Assembly (NCBI GenBank): GCA_904501955.1
Contig: CAJGCY010000053.1
Location: 1-15,516 of the forward strand
Direction of reading: 5' to 3'
DNA length: 15,516 nucleotides
Source of the DNA: an uncultured Akkermansia sp.
GTDB taxonomy: Bacteria; Verrucomicrobiota; Verrucomicrobiia; Verrucomicrobiales; Akkermansiaceae
Positions 15,310-15,516 of this stretch are shown piece after piece. The first letter of the stretch is position 1. Each line of letters opens with the position of its first letter. Made by a program: the position numbers and the translations under genes. Under the pieces are notes generated by a model. It made no database searches. It was not told the origin of the DNA and saw only the letters and a list, made by a program, of their open reading frames with translations.

Positions 15310-15507
15310 TGGTACCCCTACTCGCTCTGAGCGATAAATCGGAAGTTGGCGAGCGCAAGCGAGCGGAATTTGAAGCCCCGATAGGGGCGTCAGCCCTTAG
15401 GCAGGGGTGGAGCGGCGTAGCCGCGCAACCCCTGTTAGCGGAAAAAATAAAATTGAGCCCGGTGCGACGGAGCGTCAGCGACGCAGCGTAGGGCGACAGC
15501 ACCGTTG
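15310..15507. repeat. Intergenic block of hairpins and short direct repeats
   Basis: No plausible gene is seen from 15196 to the window end. From about 15310 the DNA is packed with dyads: CGCTC/GAGCG (15323-15333), GCCCC/GGGGC (15375-15379 with 15384-15388), and CAGGGGT/ACCCCTG (15402-15408 with 15428-15434) enclosing GCGGC/GCCGC (15412-15424). A pair of near-identical 14-base direct repeats lies at 15464-15477 and 15478-15491, bracketed by CGGTGC/GCACCG (15460-15465 with 15499-15504). The style resembles dispersed intergenic palindromic repeats seen in many copies in some bacterial genomes. The copy number cannot be judged from one window. Confidence 0.55.
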
Positions 15508-15516
15508 CCTTGTTCA

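Overview
This window of about 15.5 kb looks like chromosomal DNA from a Gram-negative-type bacterium with an outer envelope. The evidence is a complete Bat (aerotolerance-type) operon with periplasmic proteins, TPR proteins and an Lnb/DUF4105-family protein. Most start codons have no recognisable Shine-Dalgarno sequence, GC content is moderate to high, and the best promoters have classical sigma-70 spacing. I tentatively place it in Verrucomicrobiota (Akkermansia-like). This rests on general style and not on any diagnostic marker, so confidence is low.

Layout. (1) Positions 1-2251, minus strand: the hsdM-hsdS part of a type I restriction-modification locus. hsdS runs off the left edge and no hsdR is visible. 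hsdS carries two slippage-prone tracts within about 100 bases: three perfect 12-bp repeats encoding ELEA, and a G8/C8 run. (2) Positions 2381-4962: a divergent pair, a GT2-family glycosyltransferase (minus) and a polytopic membrane protein resembling GtrII/GT-C-like transferases (plus). They are separated by 83 bp holding two back-to-back sigma-70-like promoters that lie almost on the start codons. (3) Positions 5117-14368, plus strand: a tightly packed seven-gene operon comprising a MoxR AAA+ ATPase, a DUF58 protein, a small DUF4381-like membrane protein, BatA (VWA), a BatB-BatC fusion, a BatD-BatE fusion and a DUF4105 (Lnb N-terminal domain) membrane protein. (4) Positions 14369-14619: an AT-rich spacer with a promoter-like sequence and a strong GC-rich hairpin flanked by A and T runs (terminator, possibly ending a small RNA). 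(5) Positions 14620-15195, minus strand: purN. (6) Positions 15196-15516: non-coding DNA dense in hairpins and short direct repeats, resembling a dispersed intergenic repeat.

How it fits together. In the Bat operon, MoxR is expected to act with the DUF58 protein and with the membrane-anchored VWA proteins BatA and BatB, whose MIDAS residues are intact. BatC, BatD and BatE would form the periplasmic part. In this genome BatB+BatC and BatD+BatE are single polypeptides. At each junction there is an internal segment that looks like the signal peptide of the second partner, with a basic stretch, a hydrophobic core and small residues. Positive-inside reasoning places the downstream domain in the periplasm, so the fusions may be processed or may simply use the segment as an extra membrane span. 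The DUF4105 protein starts directly after the stop codon of the BatD-BatE gene, which links this cysteine-containing periplasmic domain to the Bat complex.

I see no CRISPR array, tRNA, rRNA or insertion sequence.
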